Below are positions 8,787 through 17,109 of a stretch of 64,000 nucleotides of DNA, piece after piece. The position numbers were made by a program, and so were the translations under genes. Source of the DNA: JAOUJD01 sp963726405 (GTDB lineage Bacteria; Pseudomonadota; Gammaproteobacteria; Burkholderiales; Burkholderiaceae_F); contig CAVSCF010000012.1 of NCBI GenBank assembly GCA_963726405.1, positions 62,001 through 126,000 of the forward strand, written 5' to 3'. The notes under the pieces were generated by a model. The model saw nothing but the letters and a program-made list of their open reading frames with translations, searched no databases and was not told where the DNA came from. The first letter of the stretch is position 1. Every line of letters begins with the position of its first letter.

Positions 8787-11372
8787 ATGCGACTCGACAA
8801 GCTCACCACCAAGTTCCAGGAAGCGCTGGCGGACGCGCAGTCCATCGCCGTCGGCCACGACAGCCAGTACATCGAGCCGGTGCACGTGCTGCTCGCGATG
8901 CTCCGGCAGGACGACGCCGGCACGAAGTCGCTGCTGCAGCGTGCGGGCGTCAACGTGGCCGCTTTGTCGACGGCGCTCGATGGTGCCGTCAAGCGGCAGC
9001 CGCAGGTGAAGGGCGGCGACGGCCAGGTCCAGGTCGGCCGCGAACTGAACGCGCTGCTGAACGCGACCGACAAGGAAGCGCAGAGGCGCGGCGACAGCTA
9101 CATCGCGAGCGAGATGTTCCTGCTCGCCGTCGCTGACGACAAGGGCGAGGCCGGGCGGCTCGCGCGGGATCACGGCCTGTCGAAGAAGTCCCTGGTGGCG
9201 GCGATCGACGCCGTGCGCGGGGGCTCGAACGTGGACTCCGCCGAAGCCGAAGGACAGCGCGAAGCGCTGAAGAAGTACACGATCGACCTGACCGAGCGTG
9301 CCGAGCAGGGCAAGCTCGATCCGGTGATCGGGCGCGACGACGAGATCCGCCGCTCGATCCAGATCCTGCAGCGGCGCACGAAGAACAATCCGGTGCTGAT
9401 CGGCGAGCCGGGGGTCGGCAAGACCGCGATCGTCGAGGGTCTCGCGCAGCGCATCATCAACGAGGAGGTGCCCGAGACGCTGAAAGGCAAGCGGGTTCTC
9501 GTCCTCGACATGGCCGGTTTGCTCGCCGGCGCGAAGTATCGCGGCGAGTTCGAGGAACGACTGAAGGCGGTGCTGAAGGAAGTCTCCGCCGAAGCCGGCA
9601 AGATCATCCTGTTCATCGACGAAATGCACACGATGGTGGGCGCGGGCAAGGCCGAAGGCGCGATCGACGCCGGCAACATGCTCAAGCCCGCGCTGGCGCG
9701 CGGCGAACTGCACTGCATCGGCGCGACTACGCTCGACGAATACCGCAAGTACATCGAGAAGGACGCGGCGCTCGAGCGCCGGTTCCAGAAGGTGCTGGTC
9801 GACGAGCCGAGCGTCGAGGCGACCATCGCCATCCTGCGCGGGCTGCAGGAGCGCTACGAACTGCACCACGGCGTCGAGATCACCGACCCGGCCATCGTGG
9901 CGGCCGCCGAGCTCTCGCACCGCTACATCACCGATCGTTTCCTGCCGGACAAGGCCATCGACCTGATCGACGAGGCGGCCGCACGCATCAGGATGGAGAT
10001 CGACTCCAAACCGGAAGCGATGGACAAGCTCGACCGTCGCATCATCCAGCTGAAGATCGAGCGCGAGGCGGTGAAGAAGGAGAAGGACGACGCTTCGATC
10101 AAGCGGCTCGAGCTGATCGAAGCCGAGATCGGCAAGCTCGAACGCGAGTACGCCGACTTCGACGAAGTGTGGAAGGGCGAGAAGGCGGCCGTGCAGGGCA
10201 CGCAGCACATCAAGGAAGAGATCGAGAAGCTGCGCCTGCAGATGGAGGACCTCAAGCGCAAGGGCCAGTACGACAAGCTCGCCGAGATCCAGTACGGCAG
10301 GCTGCCGCAGCTCGAGGCGCAGCTGAAGCAGGCCGAAACCGCCGAAGCGCCGAAGGGCAAGCCGAAGCTGCTGCGCACGCAGGTCGGCGCCGAAGAGATC
10401 GCCGAAGTGGTCTCGCGCGCCACCGGCATCCCGGTCAGCAAGATGATGCAGGGCGAGCGCGACAAGCTGCTGAAGATGGAAGAGTTCCTGCACAAGCGCG
10501 TGGTGGGCCAGGACGAGGCCGTGCGGCTCGTGTCCGACGCCATTCGCCGTTCGCGTGCGGGGCTGTCGGATCCGAACCGGCCGTACGGCTCCTTCCTGTT
10601 CCTCGGCCCCACGGGCGTCGGCAAGACCGAGCTGACGAAGGCGCTCGCCGAATTCCTGTTCGACACGGAGGAGGCGCTGATCCGCATCGACATGAGCGAG
10701 TTCATGGAGAAGCACTCGGTGGCGCGGCTGATCGGGGCGCCTCCCGGCTATGTCGGCTATGACGAAGGCGGCTACCTGACGGAAGCGGTGCGGCGCAAGC
10801 CCTACGCGGTGATCCTGTTCGACGAGGTCGAGAAGGCGCACCCGGACGTGTTCAACGTGCTGCTGCAGGTGCTCGACGACGGCCGCATGACGGACGGGCA
10901 GGGGCGTACGGTCGACTTCAAGAACACGGTGATCGTGATGACGTCCAACCTGGGCTCGCACGACATCCAGCGGCTCGCGGGCGAGGATCTCGACGTGATC
11001 AAGGACACGGTGATGGGCGAGGTGCGCAAGCACTTCCGGCCGGAATTCATCAACCGCATCGACGAGATCGTCGTGTTCCACGCGCTCGACAACACGCAGA
11101 TCCGGGCGATCGCGAAGATCCAGATCCGGCGCCTCGAGCAGCGGCTGGCGGCGCAGGACATGAAGCTCGACGTCAGCGACGCGGCGCTGGCCGAGGTGGC
11201 GAAAGTCGGCTTCGATCCGCTGTACGGTGCGCGCCCGCTGAAGCGGGCGATACAGCAGGAGATCGAGAACCCGGTCGCGCGGCTGGTGCTCGAGGGCCGC
11301 TTCGGGCCGAAGGACGTGATCCCGGTCGACTTCCGCAAGGGCGAATTCACGTTCGACCGCATCGTGCACTGA
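8787..11372 (+). CDS. clpB: ATP-dependent disaggregase ClpB
   Basis: Hsp100 hexameric disaggregase that works with DnaK to resolubilise aggregated proteins. At 861 residues it is full length. Order: Clp-N repeats (residues 1-145), AAA-1 with Walker A GEPGVGKTA (about 206-214), and a coiled-coil M domain (about 400-530, rich in Glu/Lys/Leu). AAA-2 follows with Walker A GPTGVGKTE (about 606-614), then the D2 small domain. The pore tyrosines lie in KYRGEFEERLK and GYVGYDEGG. A heat-shock promoter precedes it. Its TGA stop is followed in the same frame by an orphan sigma region 4 fragment. Confidence 0.98.
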   Translation: MRLDKLTTKFQEALADAQSIAVGHDSQYIEPVHVLLAMLRQDDAGTKSLLQRAGVNVAALSTALDGAVKRQPQVKGGDGQVQVGRELNALLNATDKEAQRRGDSYIASEMFLLAVADDKGEAGRLARDHGLSKKSLVAAIDAVRGGSNVDSAEAEGQREALKKYTIDLTERAEQGKLDPVIGRDDEIRRSIQILQRRTKNNPVLIGEPGVGKTAIVEGLAQRIINEEVPETLKGKRVLVLDMAGLLAGAKYRGEFEERLKAVLKEVSAEAGKIILFIDEMHTMVGAGKAEGAIDAGNMLKPALARGELHCIGATTLDEYRKYIEKDAALERRFQKVLVDEPSVEATIAILRGLQERYELHHGVEITDPAIVAAAELSHRYITDRFLPDKAIDLIDEAAARIRMEIDSKPEAMDKLDRRIIQLKIEREAVKKEKDDASIKRLELIEAEIGKLEREYADFDEVWKGEKAAVQGTQHIKEEIEKLRLQMEDLKRKGQYDKLAEIQYGRLPQLEAQLKQAETAEAPKGKPKLLRTQVGAEEIAEVVSRATGIPVSKMMQGERDKLLKMEEFLHKRVVGQDEAVRLVSDAIRRSRAGLSDPNRPYGSFLFLGPTGVGKTELTKALAEFLFDTEEALIRIDMSEFMEKHSVARLIGAPPGYVGYDEGGYLTEAVRRKPYAVILFDEVEKAHPDVFNVLLQVLDDGRMTDGQGRTVDFKNTVIVMTSNLGSHDIQRLAGEDLDVIKDTVMGEVRKHFRPEFINRIDEIVVFHALDNTQIRAIAKIQIRRLEQRLAAQDMKLDVSDAALAEVAKVGFDPLYGARPLKRAIQQEIENPVARLVLEGRFGPKDVIPVDFRKGEFTFDRIVH

Positions 11373-11390
11373 CGCGCCGGCTTCCGCGCC

Positions 11391-11624
11391 GTGTTCGTCC
11401 TGCGCTGTGTCGAGGAGCTGACCGTGGAGGAAACGGCAGCCGCCCTCGGGGTGCCGGAAGCGACGGTGCGGTCGCGTCACTTCCGCGCCCGCAGCCTGTT
11501 GCGCGAGGCCCTGGCGGGCGAGATGGACCTGGCGGAGCGCGACCTGTACGAGTTTGGCGGGTGGCGCTGCGACCGCATCGTCCGCACCGTGCTCGAGCGG
11601 CTGCAAAAGCTGCCGCCGGAGTAA
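11391..11624 (+). pseudogene. ECF sigma factor remnant, region 4 only
   Basis: A 77-residue ORF with a GTG start that matches only the C-terminal region 4 of ECF/sigma-70 family factors. It has a helix-turn-helix with VEETAAALGVPEATVRSRHF followed by RARSLLREAL. Region 2, needed for core polymerase and -10 recognition, is absent. The upstream DNA is the end of clpB, in the same frame, separated only by the clpB TGA and six codons. It looks like a decapitated sigma gene left by deletion, although a free-standing region 4 protein is possible. The C-terminal extension (DLYEFGGWRCDRIVRTVLERL) matches the tail seen in one ECF subgroup. Confidence 0.7.
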
Positions 11625-11631
11625 GCGGCCG

Positions 11632-12822
11632 TCAGTGCAGCGGTGTCGCGGGCCGGTCTTCGGCCTCTTCCGGCGGTTCGGCGTGGACCACGTGCCCCGC
11701 CGTGTTCGGAAACAGCGGCGCGCCGCAGTCGTCGCAGAACTCGAGCGGGAAACGGTGGCTGTGCGCGACGGCCTTCACGACGCCGACTGCGCGCAGCGCC
11801 TTCTCCACTTCTTCCATCGTGGGCTCTTCCTCGTCGCCGAGCAGCGGCCACACGACGCCTTCGATAACGTCGTCCTCGTCCGTCGCCTTCGCGAGTCCCA
11901 CGCGGACTTCCGCACCGGCGCTGCCGCTCTGATCGGCAAAGATGCCGTAAGCCGCCGCGAGATTGCCCGGAGAAAAGTCGTAGGCAAGCTTCAGGTAGGC
12001 GACGGCGGCTTCAAGCGAGAACTCACGCAATTCGCGGTCGGCATAGCGAAGCGCGGCGTGGAAGGCGTTCGGCGACAGCACGCGGAAGCGGCAACCTGTC
12101 ATCACGGGCTGCAGGACGTTGGTTACCTGTTCCCGAAAGGCCGTGAGCGCCTCGATCTTCGCGTCCGGGTCGACTCCGAGCTCCTGCCAGTGGAACAGCG
12201 GCCCCCCCGCGGGCGTGGCGACGGCCGCAAGCACATAGCGGGTGTCGGCCAGCATCGCGATGGGCTCGCGCAGTTTCTTCGGATCGACGTGCAGCGCGAC
12301 GCGCTCGACCGCCGCGTCGCCGAGCAGTTCCGTCAGGCGACGGACGTCCGAGAACGCCTCCGGCAACTGATCGATCGAGTACAGGTGATCGGCGATCGCC
12401 ACGCGCGTGTCGCGGGCCAGCAGGTGGCCGGACAGGTGGGCGGTGAGGTTTTCGACGATGCCGGCCGAGAGGGTCGTCGTCGGCAGGCGGTAGCGCGACC
12501 ACGCGAGCAAGGGCAGCGCGAGCAGCAGCACCTCGTGGGCACGGCCGTCGACTTCGACCAGCGTCGACTCGGCGCAGCTCTCCCCGATGTCCGCGAGATC
12601 GTCGTACGCGCGCTGGCTGGTGCTCGCCAGTTCCTCGAGCGCCGCCTCGATCGCGTCATCGCTGCGCCGCGCGAGACGCTCGTTGATCAGCTCGATCAGC
12701 CGGCGCTGCCACAACTGGTCCTCGATCCGGCTGCCGGACTCGGAAAGTCGGCGGGCCATCTTGACGAGCGTGGAGGCGTCGGCGGACTGGCGGGCGCGTG
12801 TACCGGCACGACTGCGGCGCAT
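11632..12822 (-). CDS. DUF2863-type protein
   Basis: A soluble 396-residue protein with no signal peptide or membrane segment. It resembles the DUF2863 proteins found mainly in Burkholderiales (N-terminus MRRSRAGTRARQSADASTLV, then a helical region SGSRIEDQLWQRRLIELI). The function of the family is unknown. Near the C-terminus FCDDCGAPLFPN carries a CxxC pair that could bind metal. It is transcribed alone, convergent with the sigma remnant and eight bases from it. Family assignment is from memory of the N-terminal pattern and taxonomic context. Confidence 0.75.
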   Translation of the reverse strand: MRRSRAGTRARQSADASTLVKMARRLSESGSRIEDQLWQRRLIELINERLARRSDDAIEAALEELASTSQRAYDDLADIGESCAESTLVEVDGRAHEVLLLALPLLAWSRYRLPTTTLSAGIVENLTAHLSGHLLARDTRVAIADHLYSIDQLPEAFSDVRRLTELLGDAAVERVALHVDPKKLREPIAMLADTRYVLAAVATPAGGPLFHWQELGVDPDAKIEALTAFREQVTNVLQPVMTGCRFRVLSPNAFHAALRYADRELREFSLEAAVAYLKLAYDFSPGNLAAAYGIFADQSGSAGAEVRVGLAKATDEDDVIEGVVWPLLGDEEEPTMEEVEKALRAVGVVKAVAHSHRFPLEFCDDCGAPLFPNTAGHVVHAEPPEEAEDRPATPLH

Positions 12823-12882
12823 GCGAAGTTCCTGCTGGGAAGGGGGGCAGAATTATCGCACCTTCGGCGCGTCCGCCACCCT

Positions 12883-14610
12883 TCAGCCGGTGCGGCGAAT
12901 CCTCGGCGGACTGGAGGGCGCCAGCGGTGACGCCAGCGACTCGGAACGCAGGAACTGCGTGAACGCGTCGAGGTCGAGCGGCCCGCCCACGCGGTCCCGG
13001 CCTTCGCGCAGCAGGCGGAAGCCGTCGCCCCCGTCCGCGAGAAAACTGTTGACGGTGACGCGGACCTCATCGGTGGGCTGCACGGCACGGCCGTCGAGTC
13101 GCATGCCCTCCACGCGGCTGCCGTGGGGCCGGCGGCTGTCCCACTGGTAGCTGAACCCCGCCGAGGGCTGGAGGATCCGTGCGCGATCCGATCGGGTCGC
13201 GCTCCATTGCTGCTCGAGCAGGGCCTTCAGCTGGGCGCCGCTCAACGTCATCGTGACGAGAGTGTTGCCGAAGGGCTGCGCGGCATAGGCGTCTGCGTAC
13301 GTGACGGTGCCGTTTGCGCCGCTCGCCGTCAGGCTGGTACGGACACCGCCGGGATTGGTGAACGCCACCTGCGCGCCACTGACTCGCGTGGCGGCCAGGT
13401 GCGCGTCGGCGATCAGGCGCCCGAGGACATGATCACCGCCGCTGCCGGGCCGTCGCTCGAACGACGAGGTGATGCGGCCGACGGGCCGCGTGGCGAGCGG
13501 CGCCGCAGCGGCGCGGTAGGACTCGACGATGGCGGCGATCGTCGGTTCGGCCGGCAAGGGGGGAAAGTCGATCGTCAGTCGTGGGTCCGCTTCGGCGCCA
13601 TTGACCACCGGGATGTTGCGCACGCGGGTCCGCGCCTGCACGATGTCGCCGCTCGTGCGGTCGACCGCGAGGTCCACCACGGACACCAGGCGACCGAACG
13701 AGGCGCCCTGAACCACGGGGCGGCCGCCGATAAGGCAGTTGTAGCCGCGGTGCGTGTGCGCCGACAGGACGACGTCGATCGCCGCGTCGAGTTCGCGCTC
13801 GATGTCGAAGATCGCTCCACGCGGATTCGCGCACGCGTTGAAGTGGCCGTCGGCATCGCCGCCTTCGTGCACGATCGCCACGATGGCCTGCACGCCCTGG
13901 TCCTGCAGCGCCTTCGCCTGTTCGTTCAGCACGCGCGCCTCCGCCAGGAAGCGAACGCCGGCGACGCCGCTCGGCACCACGATGCCGGGCGTCGACCGCG
14001 TGACGACGCCGATGAACCCGATGCGCACTCCATCGACGCTCTTCACGTAGGTCGGCGCGAAGATCGGCTCCCCGGTCGACCGATCGAGCACGTTCGCGGC
14101 GAGGAAGGGAAAACGGGCGCCGCCGTACGGCCCGCCGTCGCAACTCCTGCGATGCTCGCCGCTATCCGTGCGGCAGCCTCCCCGCGCGAGGCGCTTCAGT
14201 TCGTCGACGCCGTGGTCGAACTCGTGGTTGCCGACCGTGTTGGCGTCGAGGCCGATCGCGTTCATCACTTCGATGGTCGGCTCGTCGTGAAAGAGGCCGG
14301 AGACGAGCGGCGAAGCGCCGACGAGGTCGCCGCTCGACACCACCACGTTCCTCGGTTCCTCGGCCCGCAGCCGGGCGATCAGCGTGGCGAGATGCGCGGC
14401 ACCGCCAACGCGGAGCGAGCGCGTTCGCGAGGGGTCGGCCGGGTCGGGAACCTCGATCCGGTTGTCGCCCGGTTCCAGGTGGCCATGAAAGTCGTTGAAG
14501 GCGATCACGCGGACCCTGGCGAGGTCGCCCTGCGACCGGCTGGACGGCGCGAAGGCAAGCGTCAGCGCGGCGATCGCCGTGACGACAAAGGTCCTGGTCC
14601 AGCGTTTCAT
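12883..14610 (-). CDS. periplasmic bifunctional metallophosphatase/5'-nucleotidase
   Basis: Exported UshA/5'-nucleotidase family enzyme (575 residues) that hydrolyses extracellular nucleotides. A signal peptide occupies residues 1-27 (TFVVTAIAALTLAFAPSSRS). The calcineurin-like catalytic half shows all metal motifs in order: FNDFHGHLEP, SSGDLVGASP, VGNHEFDHG, VHEGG and SAHTH. The C-terminal 5'-nucleotidase domain, which binds the base, follows (FTNPGGVRTSL; VNSFLADGGDGF). It is divergent from the MFS transporter, and a purine-related transport role for that neighbour is possible but not shown. Confidence 0.92.
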   Translation of the reverse strand: MKRWTRTFVVTAIAALTLAFAPSSRSQGDLARVRVIAFNDFHGHLEPGDNRIEVPDPADPSRTRSLRVGGAAHLATLIARLRAEEPRNVVVSSGDLVGASPLVSGLFHDEPTIEVMNAIGLDANTVGNHEFDHGVDELKRLARGGCRTDSGEHRRSCDGGPYGGARFPFLAANVLDRSTGEPIFAPTYVKSVDGVRIGFIGVVTRSTPGIVVPSGVAGVRFLAEARVLNEQAKALQDQGVQAIVAIVHEGGDADGHFNACANPRGAIFDIERELDAAIDVVLSAHTHRGYNCLIGGRPVVQGASFGRLVSVVDLAVDRTSGDIVQARTRVRNIPVVNGAEADPRLTIDFPPLPAEPTIAAIVESYRAAAAPLATRPVGRITSSFERRPGSGGDHVLGRLIADAHLAATRVSGAQVAFTNPGGVRTSLTASGANGTVTYADAYAAQPFGNTLVTMTLSGAQLKALLEQQWSATRSDRARILQPSAGFSYQWDSRRPHGSRVEGMRLDGRAVQPTDEVRVTVNSFLADGGDGFRLLREGRDRVGGPLDLDAFTQFLRSESLASPLAPSSPPRIRRTG

Positions 14611-14710
14611 CCGCCTTGGTCTCGTCGCGCGGCCCGTTTCGGTCGCGCATTATCGCCGGGGTCGGCACCCCCTCTGCTACAGTCGTCGTGCCCTCCCTGC
14701 ATCGCTCCGC

Positions 14711-15967
14711 ATGACCACGACTGCTGCCCCCGCGCCCGTGCGCGCCGACGTCGAAGTGATCGGTCTCGTCGGCCTCGCCCACGGCACGTCGCATTTCTTC
14801 CACCTGATGCTGCCGCCGCTCTTTCCGTGGCTCATGAAGGATTTCTCGCTGAGCTATACGGAAGCGGGGATGCTGATGACGGTGTTCTTCGTGATCAGCG
14901 GAGTGGGCCAGGCGCTGGCCGGATTCGTGGTCGATCGCATCGGCGCGCGGCCCGTGCTGTTCGCCGGCATTGCGATGCTCGCGCTGTCCGGCATCGTTCT
15001 CGGCGTCGCGACGACGTACCCGATGCTCATGCTGTCGGCCGCTGTTGCGGGCATGGGCAACAGCATCTTCCATCCCGCCGACTTCACCGTGCTCAATCGC
15101 CGCGTCGCGCAGCCGCGGCTGGGGCATGCCTTCTCGGTGCACGGGCTGTCGGGAAACATCGGCTGGGCCGCCGCGCCCGTCTTCATGGCGGGCATCGCCG
15201 CGACGGCGGGTTGGCACGTGGCGGGCTTCGCGGCGGCTGGCGTTGGCGCCTTCGTGCTGGCCGTGCTGTGGTGGCGGCGCGATGTGCTCGACGACGCGGC
15301 TGCCGAAGTGGTCGCGCCTCCCCATGAGGGGAGCAGGCCGGTTCCCGCGCATCAGCTCGGCTTCCTGGCGTCGCCCGCGGTGTGGCTGTGCTTCGGATTC
15401 TTCTTCCTGACCACCTCCGCGTTCGGCATCCTGCAGAACTATGCGCCGGCCATCCTCGGGAACGTGTACGGGGTGTCGCTGGTGCTGGCGACGGCGGGGC
15501 TGACGGCATATCTGGCGGGCAGTGCGGTCGGCACGATCGTGGGGGGCTTTCTCGCGGCGCGCAGCGAGCACAACGAGCGCGTGATCGCGCTGGCACTCGG
15601 CCTGGCCGCGTTCATGGCGCTGCTGCTCGCAAGCGGCTGGGTGTCGTCCTCGCTGCTGCTGCCGATGATGGTGGTCATGGGGTTCGGTGTCGGCACCGCC
15701 GGGCCCAACCGCGACCTGCTCGTGCGGCGCGCGGCCACCAGCCAGTTCGGCAAGGCCTCGTTCGGGCGCGTGTACGGATTCGTCTACTCGGGCCTCGATA
15801 CCGGACTCGCGCTGTCGCCACTGGTCTTCGGTCCGTTGCTCGATGCCGGACGATTCAGTGCGGCCCTCACGGCCGTTGCGGTGCTTCAGGCGGCGTCACT
15901 GCTGACGGCGTTGCGCGTCGGCAGCAGCGCGCGCGCCGGCGCTGCTCCTCGCCGGGCGAACGCATGA
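14711..15967 (+). CDS. MFS transporter
   Basis: Twelve-helix major facilitator permease of 418 residues in the inner membrane. The start ATG at 14711 gives a short polar N-terminus before helix 1 (VIGLVGLAHGTSHFFHLMLP). The early helix motif GLAHGTSHFFHL resembles the fosmidomycin-resistance/Fsr-like MFS subgroup. The substrate is unknown. The gene ends ATGA, overlapping the next start, so it is translationally coupled to the RraA-family gene. A TACAGT about 30 bases before the start may be its -10 element. Confidence 0.88.
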   Translation: MTTTAAPAPVRADVEVIGLVGLAHGTSHFFHLMLPPLFPWLMKDFSLSYTEAGMLMTVFFVISGVGQALAGFVVDRIGARPVLFAGIAMLALSGIVLGVATTYPMLMLSAAVAGMGNSIFHPADFTVLNRRVAQPRLGHAFSVHGLSGNIGWAAAPVFMAGIAATAGWHVAGFAAAGVGAFVLAVLWWRRDVLDDAAAEVVAPPHEGSRPVPAHQLGFLASPAVWLCFGFFFLTTSAFGILQNYAPAILGNVYGVSLVLATAGLTAYLAGSAVGTIVGGFLAARSEHNERVIALALGLAAFMALLLASGWVSSSLLLPMMVVMGFGVGTAGPNRDLLVRRAATSQFGKASFGRVYGFVYSGLDTGLALSPLVFGPLLDAGRFSAALTAVAVLQAASLLTALRVGSSARAGAAPRRANA

Positions 15968-16467
15968 GCGCCGTCGTGGTAACGACCGATCTGTGCGATG
16001 CCAACGAAGCGGCTCTCGCGGACGGCACGCTGCGCGTCTTCGACCCCGGCCTGATCGCGCTCGGCGCCCGCGCGGCGTTCATGGGTCAGGCCGCCACGCT
16101 GAAGGTGTTCGAGGACAACTCGCTGCTCGCCGATACGGTGAAGACAGCCGGAGACGGGCGCGTGCTCGTCGTCGATGCGGGCGGCAGCCTGCGCTGCGCC
16201 GTGTTCGGCGGCAACCTGGCGGCCGCCGCCGCGAAGAACGGCTGGGCCGGCGTCGTGATCTACGGCTGCGCGCGCGATTCCGCCGAGATCAATGCCGTCG
16301 ATCTTGGCGTGCGTGCCCTGGCGCTGCACCCGCGCCGCTCGGTGAAGCGCGGCGAAGGTCAACGCGACCTTCCGGTGACGTTTCTCGGCGTGACCGTCAG
16401 GCCGGGGGACTGGATCTACGCGGACGCCGACGGAGTGCTGGTCAGCGCGACCGCACTGACGGCCTGA
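15964..16467 (+). CDS. rraA: RraA family protein (RNase E regulator / HMG aldolase-like)
   Basis: A 167-residue protein of the RraA fold. E. coli RraA inhibits RNase E; relatives are class II 4-hydroxy-4-methyl-2-oxoglutarate aldolases. Visible motifs are TDLCDAN at the N-terminus, the glycine-rich LVVDAGGSLRCAVFGG, and GVVIYGCARDSAEI. The Arg-Asp pair in GCARD matches the metal/substrate-binding pair of the aldolases, whereas E. coli RraA has Arg-Gln there, so aldolase activity may be retained. It starts within the MFS stop codon (ATGA). The window also carries rne, a possible target. Confidence 0.85.
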   Translation: MSAVVVTTDLCDANEAALADGTLRVFDPGLIALGARAAFMGQAATLKVFEDNSLLADTVKTAGDGRVLVVDAGGSLRCAVFGGNLAAAAAKNGWAGVVIYGCARDSAEINAVDLGVRALALHPRRSVKRGEGQRDLPVTFLGVTVRPGDWIYADADGVLVSATALTA

Positions 16468-16473
16468 AGCCGC

Positions 16474-16755
16474 CTAGCCGATCGCGAGGCTGAGCGCGGC
16501 GTAGATGAATATCGCGCAGGCGACGAGCAGCGCGAAAGCCCGCCACCCGTGCTTGCCGAAACTCGCGCCGCACTCGTTCATCAGAAAACCCGAGAACCCG
16601 CCGACGATGAAACGACAGCGGGCCTTTGCTGGTCCGCGCCGCCCTCGTCAGCGAGTCCGCGTTTCCACCATCGCGATCACCGCGAGCGTGAAGCCGAGAC
16701 TGCGGAGCGGGCCCGCGGTCGAGGATGGGTTCAAAGCGATTCCAAGTACCTTCAT
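16474..16755 (-). pseudogene. small inner-membrane protein, reading frame interrupted
   Basis: A GGAGGG ribosome-binding site precedes an ATG at 16755 that opens MKVLGIALNP and a hydrophobic stretch SLGFTLAVIAMVE. An in-frame TGA at 16648-16650 ends the peptide after 35 residues. Beyond it the same frame continues to a TAG at 16474. This second part has convincing membrane-protein character: FIVGGFSGFLMNECG, then AFALLVACAIFIYAALSLAIG. The natural linker reads better in another frame (ADSLTRAARTSKGPLSF), so two compensating indels near 16655 and 16612 are likely. It could be a pseudogene or sequence error. I do not recognise the family. Confidence 0.5.
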
Positions 16756-17109
16756 TGCGTCCCTCCAGGGGCTGCGTGAGAGCCCTTCGCTCGTCGCGCC
16801 ACTGCCTGACGCGGATCTTCCACGATCCCCATGCGACGCAGCGAAAAGCCCACGCTGCCCTGAAGAATCTTTTGATTCTCTTCACCGTATCGGGCAAGGC
16901 GAGTAACGTTTACACGGTCGCGTGAGCGGCGAACGATGATTCACCGTGTTGGTGTTACACGCTTGGGGTGAGTGGCTCTTGTTCTGCGCGCGTGTAGCAT
17001 CCGGTCCGTGGTGCGGGTGGATGTGTTGCGTTCCGGTTTTCGAGAGTGGCTGCGGTCTCGTGAGCGGAGCCCCTTTGACGACTGATTTTGCGAGATCCGA
17101 AGGCCTTTG
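16756..17109. other. regulatory region upstream of the first ParA-like gene
   Basis: No gene is seen. The stretch is richer in repeats than other gaps. AGAATC-TTTT-GATTCT is a perfect hairpin at 16864-16879. TTCACCGT occurs at 16881 and 16940, TTACACG at 16910 and 16955, and CACC-N5-GGTG at about 16942-16954. These are candidates for an operator or a cis site for the ATPase encoded downstream. Confidence 0.4.

Noticed and set aside
8520..11606. 1,028-codon open frame on the minus strand opposite clpB
   Set aside because: It is antisense to a perfectly conserved ClpB, and its composition (His/Arg/Leu/Asp-rich, no motifs) is what GC-rich third positions produce.
12885..15571. Long overlapping frames opposite the 5'-nucleotidase and MFS genes
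   Set aside because: Both real genes have signal peptide, membrane or catalytic motifs; the opposing frames have none.
16648..16650. Selenocysteine or programmed TGA decoding in the small membrane protein
   Set aside because: No SECIS-like hairpin was recognised right after the TGA, and frameshifts explain the linker better.
16505..16906. 133-codon plus-strand frame downstream of rraA
   Set aside because: Its sequence is low-quality (Pro/Arg/Ser-rich), and the opposite strand has a better-supported membrane protein with a ribosome-binding site.
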